A stretch of DNA of 49,384 nucleotides, from positions 1 through 49,384 of the forward strand of contig DCVA01000030.1 of the NCBI GenBank assembly GCA_002327925.1. The letters run 5' to 3'. This DNA is from Anaerolineales bacterium UBA2200. GTDB lineage: Bacteria; Chloroflexota; Anaerolineae; UBA2200. Shown piece after piece: positions 1-7,485 of the stretch (its first letter is position 1; every line of letters starts with the position of its first letter). Made by a program: the position numbers and the translations under genes. The notes beneath the pieces are model-generated. The model searched no databases and was not told the origin of the DNA. It saw only the letters and a program-made list of their open reading frames with translations.

Positions 1-28
1 GACATTTTACGTGATAGAATGCGGCTGC

Positions 29-57
29 TTGCGCGCAGGGCTGCGCCGGACTACAAT
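29..57 (+). promoter_or_regulatory. Sigma-70-type promoter of the transglutaminase-like gene
   Basis: TTGCGC (29-34), 17 bp, TACAAT (52-57). Transcription would begin near 64. This excludes the in-frame GTG at 11 and ATG at 56 as starts and supports ATG 92. Confidence 0.55.
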
Positions 58-91
58 GGCACAGGCTTGGCACATCAGGAGCCCACTGCGC

Positions 92-964
92 ATGAGAGAT
101 CCCAGCAATCAGACCCTGTCGTTCTACGCTACCCCGCATGGCAGGACAGACCCCGCCGATCTGGCGTCGTGCCTGCAGGATCTTCCGACGTCGGTCGAGT
201 CACTGAGCAAGGTGTTGCAGAACGTTCTCGTGCATGTGCTTGAGGCCTGGCGCTACGGCTTGGAGCTGGATCCAGAACGCAAGAGCGAGGTGCAGATAGG
301 GAATGCTCGCGGAATGCTCAAGCGCATCGTGGAGCTGGACCCCCGTCCCCTCGCCCGGTCGCGTCTGCCGGAGTGTCGCGTTGTCGCTACCTGTCACGAC
401 TATGCCGTACTGCTGTGCGCAATGCTCCGTCACCAGGGCAGGCCCGCACGCGCACGAGCTGGCTTTGCCTCCTATCTGAATCCCGCACGGAATGTCGACC
501 ACTGGCTGTGTGAGTACTGGTCGCCTTCGAGCCATCGGTGGGTGAGGGTCGACGCCCAACTGGATGGCCTGCAACGGTCGGCCTATGGGATCTCCTTCGA
601 CCCATGCGACGTGCCGGCGACAGCGTACCTGAGCGGCGCAGAAGCCTGGCATTCTTGTCGCACGGGTCGGCTCGAACCGGCGTCCTGCGGCTTCTCGCGC
701 TGGGGCGGTTGGGGCTATGTGCGGCACGTCCTTTTGCGAGACCTGTTGGCCCTGGACAAACAAGAGGGGCTGCCGTGGGAGCCAATTGGGATTCCCTATC
801 TGGACGACGCGGAGGTCGCTGAGGACGATCGCACGGAGCTGGACGCAATAGCGCGCACCGCCATGGGACCTGAGTCTCAGCCAATCCACACCCTGTGCGA
901 GCGGGTGCTAAGGTGGGGCCGTCCTCCCGACTGGTCTCCCTGGACCCTCGACGACGTACCTTGA
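92..964 (+). CDS. Transglutaminase-like (papain-fold) protein
   Basis: A 290-residue protein with a transglutaminase-like core. The candidate triad is Cys101 (ATCHDYAVLL), His137 (NVDHWLCEYW) and Asp154 (WVRVDAQLD), in the order and spacing usual for the family. No signal peptide is visible, so it is probably cytoplasmic. The start is ATG 92, with AGGAG at 77-81 and a promoter just upstream. Bacterial relatives act as proteases or amidases more often than as cross-linking enzymes; the substrate here is unknown. It is a single gene, convergent with the P-type ATPase, whose end lies 118 bp away. No terminator is obvious in between. Confidence 0.75.
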   Translation: MRDPSNQTLSFYATPHGRTDPADLASCLQDLPTSVESLSKVLQNVLVHVLEAWRYGLELDPERKSEVQIGNARGMLKRIVELDPRPLARSRLPECRVVATCHDYAVLLCAMLRHQGRPARARAGFASYLNPARNVDHWLCEYWSPSSHRWVRVDAQLDGLQRSAYGISFDPCDVPATAYLSGAEAWHSCRTGRLEPASCGFSRWGGWGYVRHVLLRDLLALDKQEGLPWEPIGIPYLDDAEVAEDDRTELDAIARTAMGPESQPIHTLCERVLRWGRPPDWSPWTLDDVP

Positions 965-1082
965 GTGTGCGCTCGGAAATCGCCGGCTGACACCAGCCCA
1001 CTGGCTGTTCACCGGGAGGCGCACGTCGCCCCCGGCCCCCGCGGCTGTGCGGCGGACACCCGTCTGCCCTGGCTACATCGCG

Positions 1083-3509
1083 CTAGCGTTCGCGAAGGAG
1101 CCTCATCCCATTCAGCGTGACGATGAGCGAGGTGCCCATATCGGCAAAGACCGCCATCCACAACGTGGCCTGGCCGAAAAGCGCGAGCAACAGGAACAGC
1201 GCCTTGATCGCCAGCGACAGCACGATGTTCTGCTGGATGTTGCGCAGCGTGCTGCGGCCCAGGCGGATGACGTAGGGTACCCTTGTCAGGTCGTCAGACA
1301 TGAGTACGATGTCGGCAGTCTCCAGAGCCGCATCGGTGCCTGCCGCTCCCATGGCGATGCCCACCGTGGCCCGCGCCATCGCGGGCGCATCGTTGACTCC
1401 GTCCCCAACCATGACCACGTCGCCGCACTCCTGCAGCACCTTCTCCACTGCGGCTACCTTGTCCTGCGGCAGAAGGTTAGCGCTGATCTCGTCGACACCC
1501 ACCGTTTCACCTATGGCCCTGGCCGTACGCTCATTATCGCCGCTGAGCAGCACTGTGTGCCCGATGCCAAGAGCCCGCAGCTCCCTCACCACGCCGGCGC
1601 TGGCGGCACGCACCCGATCCGCTACGCCTATGAGGCCCAACACTTCCCGGTCACTTCCAACCAGTACTGCGGTCTTGCCCTGCTCCTCCAGAGCTTCCAC
1701 CTGGCTACAGATGTCATTGGCGTGCGGTACTCGCTCAGTGAAGAGGGCATGGTTGCCTACGTAGTAAACATGGCCGTCGAGGCGCGCCTGGCCGCCGTGG
1801 CCTATCAGTTGCTGATAGTCGGCAGTTACCGGCATGTCCAGACCGCGATGTTCAGCCTCGGCGCTGATGGCACGAGCCACAGGGTGCTGCGAATGCGCAT
1901 CGATTGCTGCCGCCAGAGTGAGCACCAGGTCCGCCGGGTCCTTGTCGCTCCAGCCTTTTCCGCTCAGGGCGCGGGTGCCATTGAGCGCCAGAACGTCCGT
2001 CACCGCAGGGCGACCTTCCGTAAGCGTGCCCGTCTTGTCAAATGCGACGGCGCGGGCGCGGGCGACCGACTCCAAATACATGCCGCCCTTGACGAGGACC
2101 CCCTTGCGCGCGGCGCTCGAGATTGCGGACACGATCGCTACGGGAGTAGAGATGACCAGGGCGCAGGGACAGGCGATCACAAGCAGTACGAGCGCTCGAT
2201 AGAGCCAGGCAGAGAAGGGTGCACTCGTAAGGAGAGGCGGCAGTAAGGCGATGCATGCTGCAAGGACGATGACCGCCGGCGTGTAGTAGCGGGCAAACGT
2301 ATCTACAAAACGCTGTGCCGGCGCCCGTCGGCCTTGCGCTTCCTGAACCATCTGCACGATCCGCGCCAGCGTATTGTCCTTCGCCAGTCTGGAAACGCGA
2401 ACCAGCAGTGCGCCATGTCCGTTGATCGATCCGGCAAACAGTTGAGATCCGGGTTGCACATCCACTGGCGTGGACTCACCGGTGATCGGAGCCTGGTCGA
2501 CGGTCGAGCGGCCCTGCTCGAGCAGGCCGTCCATGGGTATTCGCTCCCCGGGCTTGACTTCGATCAGGTCACCCACGGCAAGCTGCTCAACCGGAACTCG
2601 GTCCGAATGCCGCCCGTGTACTCGAGTGGCTTCTCTGGGGGATAAGGCGATGAGCTTGCGGATCGAGCTGCGAGCGCGGTCCATCGTCAGCGCCTCGAGT
2701 GTGTTGCCCAGAGCGAACAGGAACATGGCCGTCGCGCCTTCTTCCCACTCGCCAATGATCATCGCGCCCACAGCGGCGATGGTCATTAGCATGTTCATGT
2801 CGAGGCTGTGGGTGGTCCTCAGGGCTGCCCAGCCACCTCTGGCGATGAAGAACCCGCCTGTCACTATGGCCAGGGTGTAGAGCAATTCGACCGCCAGGTT
2901 GGCCGCGTGTAGCCGAGCCGCCACAAACCCGGCAATGAGAAAGACGCCAGACAGCACCGTGAGCACCGTGCGGCGATTCTCAGAGATGCGGCTGCGCCAA
3001 CTGCTGTGCGGCAAAGCAGCAGGTGTGGAGAACGCTGCCACTGGTTCTCTGGCCGAATAGCCCATCTCCGCGACTCGCCGCACAATGGCCGCGCGGAGTC
3101 CTTGCCCAGAAATGCCAGTAACCAGAAGCTGAGCGGTAGCGAAGACTACCTGTGCCTCCAGCACGCCTGGCTCCATGGAAATGGCCTGCTGAAGCTTGGC
3201 CGCGCAGTCGGCGCAATCAAGGCCTCCGAGTTCAAAGACCATCTGCTCAGCGGCAACGTCGTAACCTAGCTCCCGTACGCGTGAGAGGATTCCGGCCGAT
3301 GAGATGCGCTGAGCATCGAACTCGAGCGCTAGTGTAGAGGCGGCGAAGTTGAGACTGGACGTCTCGACTCCCGGCAATTGAGCGACGCCTCCTTCGAGTG
3401 AGCGTGCGCAGTCTGCACAATCCAGTCCTGTGATGGTTAGTGTGATGCGTTGTGTCATGCCTTGTCCTGTAGTAAGAGTCTTTCGTGCCTGCGACACGTT
3501 TTCGCTCAA
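1083..3509 (-). CDS. zntA: Heavy-metal P1B-type ATPase, Zn/Cd/Pb exporter
   Basis: An 808-residue inner-membrane metal-exporting ATPase. Two N-terminal HMA domains carry GLDCADCA (Cys31/34 and Cys99/102). They are followed by membrane segments, the TGES loop (about 343-346), the CPC metal site (447-449), the phosphorylated Asp491 in DKTGTLT, an SxxHP motif and GDGVNDAP. The end of the protein has the Lys and DMG pattern (IKALFLLL, FADMGTSL) of the Zn/Cd/Pb subgroup rather than copper pumps. TTG 3509 overlaps the arsR stop (TTGA). An in-frame ATG at 3458, preceded by AGGACAAGG, gives a 791-residue product and may be the real start. It forms an operon with the upstream ArsR regulator, so metal-induced expression is expected. 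Product length is normal. Confidence 0.93.
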   Translation of the reverse strand: MSENVSQARKTLTTGQGMTQRITLTITGLDCADCARSLEGGVAQLPGVETSSLNFAASTLALEFDAQRISSAGILSRVRELGYDVAAEQMVFELGGLDCADCAAKLQQAISMEPGVLEAQVVFATAQLLVTGISGQGLRAAIVRRVAEMGYSAREPVAAFSTPAALPHSSWRSRISENRRTVLTVLSGVFLIAGFVAARLHAANLAVELLYTLAIVTGGFFIARGGWAALRTTHSLDMNMLMTIAAVGAMIIGEWEEGATAMFLFALGNTLEALTMDRARSSIRKLIALSPREATRVHGRHSDRVPVEQLAVGDLIEVKPGERIPMDGLLEQGRSTVDQAPITGESTPVDVQPGSQLFAGSINGHGALLVRVSRLAKDNTLARIVQMVQEAQGRRAPAQRFVDTFARYYTPAVIVLAACIALLPPLLTSAPFSAWLYRALVLLVIACPCALVISTPVAIVSAISSAARKGVLVKGGMYLESVARARAVAFDKTGTLTEGRPAVTDVLALNGTRALSGKGWSDKDPADLVLTLAAAIDAHSQHPVARAISAEAEHRGLDMPVTADYQQLIGHGGQARLDGHVYYVGNHALFTERVPHANDICSQVEALEEQGKTAVLVGSDREVLGLIGVADRVRAASAGVVRELRALGIGHTVLLSGDNERTARAIGETVGVDEISANLLPQDKVAAVEKVLQECGDVVMVGDGVNDAPAMARATVGIAMGAAGTDAALETADIVLMSDDLTRVPYVIRLGRSTLRNIQQNIVLSLAIKALFLLLALFGQATLWMAVFADMGTSLIVTLNGMRLLRER

Positions 3510-3880
3510 GGCATGTCAGTCTGGTGCCTGACATGCTCGAGCCCCTGGCTGAAGAGGCCAGAGACGTGCTCATCATCAAGGGAGTAGTACACGACCTGGC
3601 CGTCCTTGCGCCTGCGCACCAGGCCAAGCTGTCTCAGCGTGCGCAGCTGGTGTGAGATGGCCGATTGGCTCATGCCGAGAGTGGCGGCCAGATCGCACAC
3701 ACACAGCTCTCCAACCCAGAGAGCCGAGAGAATCCGCACCCGGGTGGGATCTGCAAGAGCCTGGAACAGGTCCGCCAGTCGCGTGGCCGTGGCCTCGTCC
3801 AGCATCTGGCCCTGGGCCTGTCGAACCATGGCGGCATTGATCAAATTCACTTCGCAAAGGTCCAGCTCACCGGTGATCAT
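3506..3880 (-). CDS. ArsR/SmtB-family metal-sensing repressor
   Basis: A 124-residue winged-helix repressor. The helix-turn-helix region is LAATLGMSQSAISHQLRTL. Two potential metal sites are visible. ELCVCDL (Cys60, Cys62) matches the alpha3 site of CadC-type proteins. Asp103, His105, His116 and His119 reproduce the 0/+2/+13/+16 spacing of the alpha5 zinc site of SmtB/CzrA. It should bind the 3899-3920 palindrome and release it on Zn or Cd binding, de-repressing itself and the ATPase. Start is ATG 3880 with GAGG upstream. The stop overlaps the TTG of the ATPase, so translation may be coupled. Closest named types are CzrA, ZiaR and CadC; specificity between Zn and Cd cannot be settled from sequence. 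Confidence 0.9.
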   Translation of the reverse strand: MITGELDLCEVNLINAAMVRQAQGQMLDEATATRLADLFQALADPTRVRILSALWVGELCVCDLAATLGMSQSAISHQLRTLRQLGLVRRRKDGQVVYYSLDDEHVSGLFSQGLEHVRHQTDMP

Positions 3881-3898
3881 GCGTTTGCCTCAATTGAA

Positions 3899-3920
3899 TA
3901 TATGAGCATGCATTCATATA
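3899..3920 (-). promoter_or_regulatory. ArsR/SmtB operator
   Basis: An imperfect 22-bp palindrome with arms TATATGA (3899-3905) and TCATATA (3914-3920) around a GCATGCAT-type core. This is the 12-2-12 style operator expected for SmtB/CadC proteins. It overlaps the -10 box and start site of the arsR promoter, so bound repressor would block RNA polymerase. Confidence 0.8.
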
Positions 3921-3946
3921 CTAGCGCAAATTGAGTCGCCTGTCAA
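3918..3946 (-). promoter_or_regulatory. Promoter of the arsR-zntA operon
   Basis: On the minus strand: TTGACA (3946-3941), 17 bp, TAGTAT (3923-3918). It has a perfect -35 box and ideal spacing, and the -10 box runs into the operator. Confidence 0.8.
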
Positions 3947-3959
3947 GTCATGGAACCTA

Positions 3960-3988
3960 TTGCGCTGTGAGGTTGTATTGTCTGTAAT
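3960..3988 (+). promoter_or_regulatory. Possible promoter divergent from arsR
   Basis: TTGCGC (3960-3965), 17 bp, TGTAAT (3983-3988). It points toward the short ORF at 4070. It lies only 14 bp from the arsR -35 box, so repressor or polymerase interference is possible. Confidence 0.35.
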
Positions 3989-4069
3989 GAGATGTGCTCA
4001 GTCAGGCATACAGGACCGGAAATCAGCACGGAACCAGCCGGACGGTAATCATCGATAGGGGGATGACCT

Positions 4070-4339
4070 GTGCTGCAACACGGTCTCGACAAGAGAGCTT
4101 GGGGTGGCATTGAACAGATGGATGATCTTGACTGGCTCATTCGGAGCTACTTGCAGCTCCTGGTGGTCGCTTCACGAACGCCTGACGAGACGTGGAAGCG
4201 GATCCTCACGATGGTGGTCAGGCACGACCCCTCGAGCTCGGCGCAGGTTGAAGCAGCCGCTGGGGCTACACGTGACTCGTCGGATCCAAAGATTCGTGAT
4301 TCGCGAGGTCGCGGAGCGCCCACAGGGCATAGAGAGTGA
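4070..4339 (+). CDS. Possible small protein, unknown
   Basis: A GTG-started 89-codon frame with GGGGG about 8 bp upstream and a plausible promoter at 3960-3988. The centre (MDDLDWLIRSYLQLLVVASR) looks like an amphipathic helix; the last third is low-complexity. The last 74 bp run antisense into the end of the alpha-toroid gene, which argues against the full length being a conserved protein. An internal ATG start at about 4118 is equally possible. I recognise no family. The frame may be chance, or the transcript may be non-coding. Confidence 0.25.
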   Translation: MLQHGLDKRAWGGIEQMDDLDWLIRSYLQLLVVASRTPDETWKRILTMVVRHDPSSSAQVEAAAGATRDSSDPKIRDSRGRGAPTGHRE

Positions 4340-5357
4340 TCCATTTGCTGGGCTGTCCGCGCTTTTCCAGGCTGGCCTGCATGCTGCCCTGCGGGGCGCG
4401 CTCGAGAATCCAACGGCCCTCTGGCGTGCGTTTCCTTAAGAGCTCCGTCCGGGCATCGTCCATGCGCTCATCCGACAAGCCCAGGCGCCCGAGAACCCAC
4501 AACCCTCGCAAGATGTCGTAGCCGTAGAACCAGGGGAACCCCCGGGCTAGCCAGCGGGAGTTGATGATCTCCCAGTTGTGATGGTCCGAGCGGTAGAGGC
4601 GGTGCAGCAGCAGGAACTCGGCGCCGCGAGCAATGGCCTGCTGGGTCCGGGGCGTACGCTGCTCCGGCCGAGTCTCGCAAAGGCCTTCCAGGGCGCAGAT
4701 TGTGCCGTAGAAACAGGAGTGCTTGTCGCGGATGTGGGCCTTCCAGTAGGGGCACAACCAGCCGCCATCAGCATGCTGGATCGACACCAGCCATTGGACT
4801 GCTTTGCGAGCCCTGCGATCGTCGCCATAGCCCAGACGGGACATCGCGGCTAGCACGTTGCCCGTCAGGCACGACAGGGTCATTTGCCGCACATAGTCAT
4901 CAACAAAGTCAGACTCTTCCGGTGGAATCTTGCCGTGGGCTATTCGACTCCTGGCTACATAATCATAGTCGCGGCACGCGCCCTCTCGGCCACACTCCGC
5001 CAAACCGCCGTCGGCCTGCTGGAAGGTGAACACATGCTCGACGGCCCGTTGTATCTGCTCGTTCTCACGCCGAACCGCCAGGTGTCCGAGCAGCATCAAT
5101 GTCCAGTAGCTCGACTTGTACTTGGGCAGGTAAGGGTTGACCGGGTCGCCCCAGGCGCCCTGAGGACCCTGACGGGAGAGGATCCGCCTCACCGGATGTG
5201 AGGAGACGATTGCCGCATGGGCATCTCGGACACTGGAATCGCTCTCCGAGATCCCCATGAGGTGGCGCAGGGTGAGGTAGCGCACCGACGGTTGCTCAGG
5301 TTGGAGCAACCACTCGAGGGTGTCGGACTGGTACGCGTCCAAGTCACTGCTCGTCAT
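4266..5357 (-). CDS. Alpha/alpha-toroid (squalene-cyclase/prenyltransferase-repeat) protein, copy 1
   Basis: A 363-residue helical-repeat protein. Near the N-terminus it has a WLLQPEQPSVRYLTLRHLMG segment, then several QxADGGW-like turns (FQQADGGLAEC, IQHADGGWLCPYWK, PEGRWILE), and ends with PSKWITLYALWALRDL. These are features of the terpenoid-cyclase/prenyltransferase toroid fold. The DxDD acid motif of squalene-hopene cyclases is not seen, so catalysis is uncertain. Start is ATG 5357 with GGGAGG just upstream; the longer upstream frame is out of register with a real gene. It overlaps the GDPD stop by 14 bp and is clearly co-transcribed with it. A related copy lies at 24191-25231. Automated annotations may call such proteins nitrogen-fixation proteins, but no P-loop supports NifH. 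Confidence 0.75.
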   Translation of the reverse strand: MTSSDLDAYQSDTLEWLLQPEQPSVRYLTLRHLMGISESDSSVRDAHAAIVSSHPVRRILSRQGPQGAWGDPVNPYLPKYKSSYWTLMLLGHLAVRRENEQIQRAVEHVFTFQQADGGLAECGREGACRDYDYVARSRIAHGKIPPEESDFVDDYVRQMTLSCLTGNVLAAMSRLGYGDDRRARKAVQWLVSIQHADGGWLCPYWKAHIRDKHSCFYGTICALEGLCETRPEQRTPRTQQAIARGAEFLLLHRLYRSDHHNWEIINSRWLARGFPWFYGYDILRGLWVLGRLGLSDERMDDARTELLRKRTPEGRWILERAPQGSMQASLEKRGQPSKWITLYALWALRDLANHESLDPTSHV

Positions 5358-6150
5358 GTTCCTCCCTGTCCGAGGCAGAGCGACCGCCTGCCGCCACTTT
5401 CCCTGCGCAAGCAGGGAATGCCCTGCGCCGGTATTCGAGTGCCATCGGCACACTGTCCGTGCACACCCGCCTGATTCCCAGTGCGCATAACTGCTCAAGG
5501 GTCTCTTCGCAGTTCGTGTCCCAGACGTGAATGTCGAGACCAGATGAACGAAGGGTGGTAAGCACCTCGGCTGCGACCTGGGTCGGGTGAAGGTGAACGG
5601 CTCGAGCTCTGGCAAGCCTCCCGCGGTGTCTGGCCTGGTGGGTCACCACATCCAGATTCATCCAGGACTCGGAGCGAGGAAGTAGCAGGTCCCTGGCCAG
5701 GCCGGGGCAGCGTTCCCGCATCGCCAGGAGTAACGCAGGCTCGTAGGACGTGAGCTCCATGCTGTCCCAGCAGGCGCTGTAGTCCTCGAGCACCGTGGAT
5801 ATCGCTTCGATGCACTCTGGCTCAGGACCCTTGATTTCGATCACGAGCCCGATTCGTCCGGCGAGGGCATCTACTGCCTCCCTGAGCAGAGGAATACGGT
5901 TCCTTCGGGTTGGGAGGCTGCGCTCTTGGGCTATCGTGAGACTCGACCAGTCGTGGTCAAAGACGCACCCCTGGAGCCCGCTTCCCTCGGGGAGGTAGAA
6001 GTAGTGGTAGACCACTGGCACGTGGTCGCTCGTGAGCCGCACGTCCATCTCCACGGCGTCTGCGCCAAGGGAGATTGCGCGCTCGAATGCGGCCATGGTG
6101 TTCTCGGGCACGTCCTCGTGCATCCCGCGATGTGCGACGATCTCGAGCAT
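5344..6150 (-). CDS. Glycerophosphodiester phosphodiesterase family protein
   Basis: A 268-residue TIM-barrel phosphodiesterase that should hydrolyse glycerophosphodiesters to glycerol-3-phosphate and an alcohol. Visible are AHRG (His7), PENT (Glu16), VEMDV (Glu34, Asp36) and VVYHY (His49), plus the C-terminal VWDTN and VCTDSV segments of the family. The usual HD after VV is HY here, a small deviation. There is no signal peptide, so it is probably cytoplasmic. ATG 6150 is chosen because a purine-rich GGGAGGAGGG lies just upstream. It is the first gene of a two-gene operon with the toroid protein. Confidence 0.88.
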   Translation of the reverse strand: MLEIVAHRGMHEDVPENTMAAFERAISLGADAVEMDVRLTSDHVPVVYHYFYLPEGSGLQGCVFDHDWSSLTIAQERSLPTRRNRIPLLREAVDALAGRIGLVIEIKGPEPECIEAISTVLEDYSACWDSMELTSYEPALLLAMRERCPGLARDLLLPRSESWMNLDVVTHQARHRGRLARARAVHLHPTQVAAEVLTTLRSSGLDIHVWDTNCEETLEQLCALGIRRVCTDSVPMALEYRRRAFPACAGKVAAGGRSASDREEHDEQ

Positions 6151-6233
6151 ACCAGGCCCTCCTCCCTTTCCATATCGTCCGTGTGGCACGGCAGACCGGG
6201 CTCCGCGTTGCGGCGCACTCTGGTGGCCTCCGC

Positions 6234-6264
6234 GAGTATAGACGAACGGTCACGGTCAGGTCAA
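6234..6264 (-). promoter_or_regulatory. Possible promoter of the GDPD operon
   Basis: On the minus strand: TTGACC (6264-6259), 19 bp, TATACT (6239-6234). The boxes are good but the spacing is a little long. Confidence 0.45.
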
Positions 6265-6291
6265 GTGGGAGTCACTGGCCGGAACCGGTGT

Positions 6292-6319
6292 TTGACGCGT
6301 CAGTCAATTGGCCTAGAAT
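6292..6319 (+). promoter_or_regulatory. Promoter of the YIP1-like gene
   Basis: TTGACG (6292-6297), 16 bp, TAGAAT (6314-6319). The gene starts about 22 nt after the expected transcription start. Confidence 0.6.
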
Positions 6320-6348
6320 GGAGACAATCTGACGCTAAGGGAGGCACT

Positions 6349-6864
6349 GTGCTCGATCGCATCATTCGCATTATCAAGCTAGACTTCGGGGTGTTCAAGG
6401 AAATCGAGTCCGATCCGCAGGCCACGACGCAAGCAGCCATCATCGTCGGTATCACCAGCGTACTGTCGGCAATCGGTTCTGCCCTGAGTGCCGAGAAGGG
6501 TGGTGCCACCTTCCTTTCTGGAGTGCTGGGGGGACTAATTGGGTGGGTAGTCTGGTCCTACGTGTCGCAGCTGGTTGGCCGCTTCCTGTTTAAGAGCAAC
6601 GGTACCTTCGAAGAGATGCTGCGGGTGGTGGGCTACTCCAACGCGCCGCTGCTGTTGGGCGTCCTGCGGATCATTCCCTGCGTGGGCGGTATCGGGGCCC
6701 TGGCGGGCTGGATACTGGCCCTGATCGCCAGCGTGATGGCCATTCGTGAAGGGCTGGACCTGACAAGCACCCAGGCCATTATCGTGGCGGTCATCGGCGC
6801 GCTCTCCTGGGCGATCGTTGCCATGATTCTGGGAATCGTACTTGGCGTGGGAATGGCCTTCTGA
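6349..6864 (+). CDS. YIP1-family integral membrane protein
   Basis: A 171-residue membrane protein. A short amphipathic N-terminus (LDRIIRIIKLDFGVFKEIESD) precedes about five hydrophobic segments, with the YIP1-like arrangement of a Phe/Tyr-rich first loop (RFLFKSNGTFEEMLRVVGYSNAP) followed by Pro- and Gly-rich helices. Bacterial YIP1 proteins have no settled function. The start is GTG 6349, with AGGGAGG at 6338-6344 and a promoter upstream; the longer frame extending back to 5926 runs antisense to the GDPD gene and is spurious. It is a single gene. Confidence 0.75.
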   Translation: MLDRIIRIIKLDFGVFKEIESDPQATTQAAIIVGITSVLSAIGSALSAEKGGATFLSGVLGGLIGWVVWSYVSQLVGRFLFKSNGTFEEMLRVVGYSNAPLLLGVLRIIPCVGGIGALAGWILALIASVMAIREGLDLTSTQAIIVAVIGALSWAIVAMILGIVLGVGMAF

Positions 6865-7035
6865 TCTGGCCACTGACTGACTGAGAGGCTCGCCCAAGTT
6901 CATGGGGATGGGGCAGCGGGAGGTCGAGTTGGCGGTTGACTCTTCGCCGCCGTCCGCGTCCTTGCCGTCGGTTGCCCTTTGCTCATGCCGAATAAACGTG
7001 GTTCGCAACAACGTCGTCTATGGAGGTCGTAGCCA

Positions 7036-7485
7036 ATGCCCGTCACGGAGGTCATTGCCGCCCGCGCTGGCGAACTGGTGCGCCAGGGCTATCATTGCTC
7101 AGAAGCGATGCTGCTCACCGCCGGAGAGCACCTGCTGGGCAGCGTATCGCCTCCCACCATCAAGATGGCCAGCATCTTTGGCGGTGGGCTGGGCGGATCC
7201 AATCAGGAGATGTGCGGCGCCCTGGCAGGCGCTGCGATGATCGTGGGGGCACTCTACGGACGCATGCGTCCCGGCTACGATGAGACGAAAGCGCGGATGG
7301 TCGTGACACGCCTGCGGGAACGCTTCATTGAAGAGTTCGGCACCACGCAGTGTGCACCGCTCAGGGCACGCTACGAGAAGCCGGATACCACTGGCTATTG
7401 TGCTCCGGTGGCCGAAAGGACCGCGATGATTCTCTTCCAGGTTCTGGCCGAAGTACTCTCTCCCACACAGGCACTGCCAGGTTAG
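7036..7485 (+). CDS. C_GCAxxG_C_C family (redox-associated) protein
   Basis: A 149-residue protein of the C_GCAxxG_C_C family. The cysteines lie in HCSEAM (Cys22), GSNQEMCGALAGA (Cys60), TTQCAPL (Cys113) and TGYCAPV (Cys127), with the Gly-rich GGGLGG before the second. The family often sits near redox or heme proteins; its chemistry is not established. Start is ATG 7036 with GGAGG nine bases upstream. The 3' end overlaps the stop of the convergent PHP gene by 4 bp. Confidence 0.8.
   Translation: MPVTEVIAARAGELVRQGYHCSEAMLLTAGEHLLGSVSPPTIKMASIFGGGLGGSNQEMCGALAGAAMIVGALYGRMRPGYDETKARMVVTRLRERFIEEFGTTQCAPLRARYEKPDTTGYCAPVAERTAMILFQVLAEVLSPTQALPG

Noticed and set aside
655..700. tRNA-like GGCTCGAACC
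   Set aside because: Inside a coding gene, with no cloverleaf around it.
1047..2246. 399-codon open frame on the plus strand
   Set aside because: It is antisense to the P-type ATPase, whose domains are unmistakable; long antisense frames are expected in high-GC DNA.
5358..5615. N-terminal extension of toroid copy 1
   Set aside because: It would overlap the GDPD coding sequence in another frame; a ribosome binding site supports ATG 5357.
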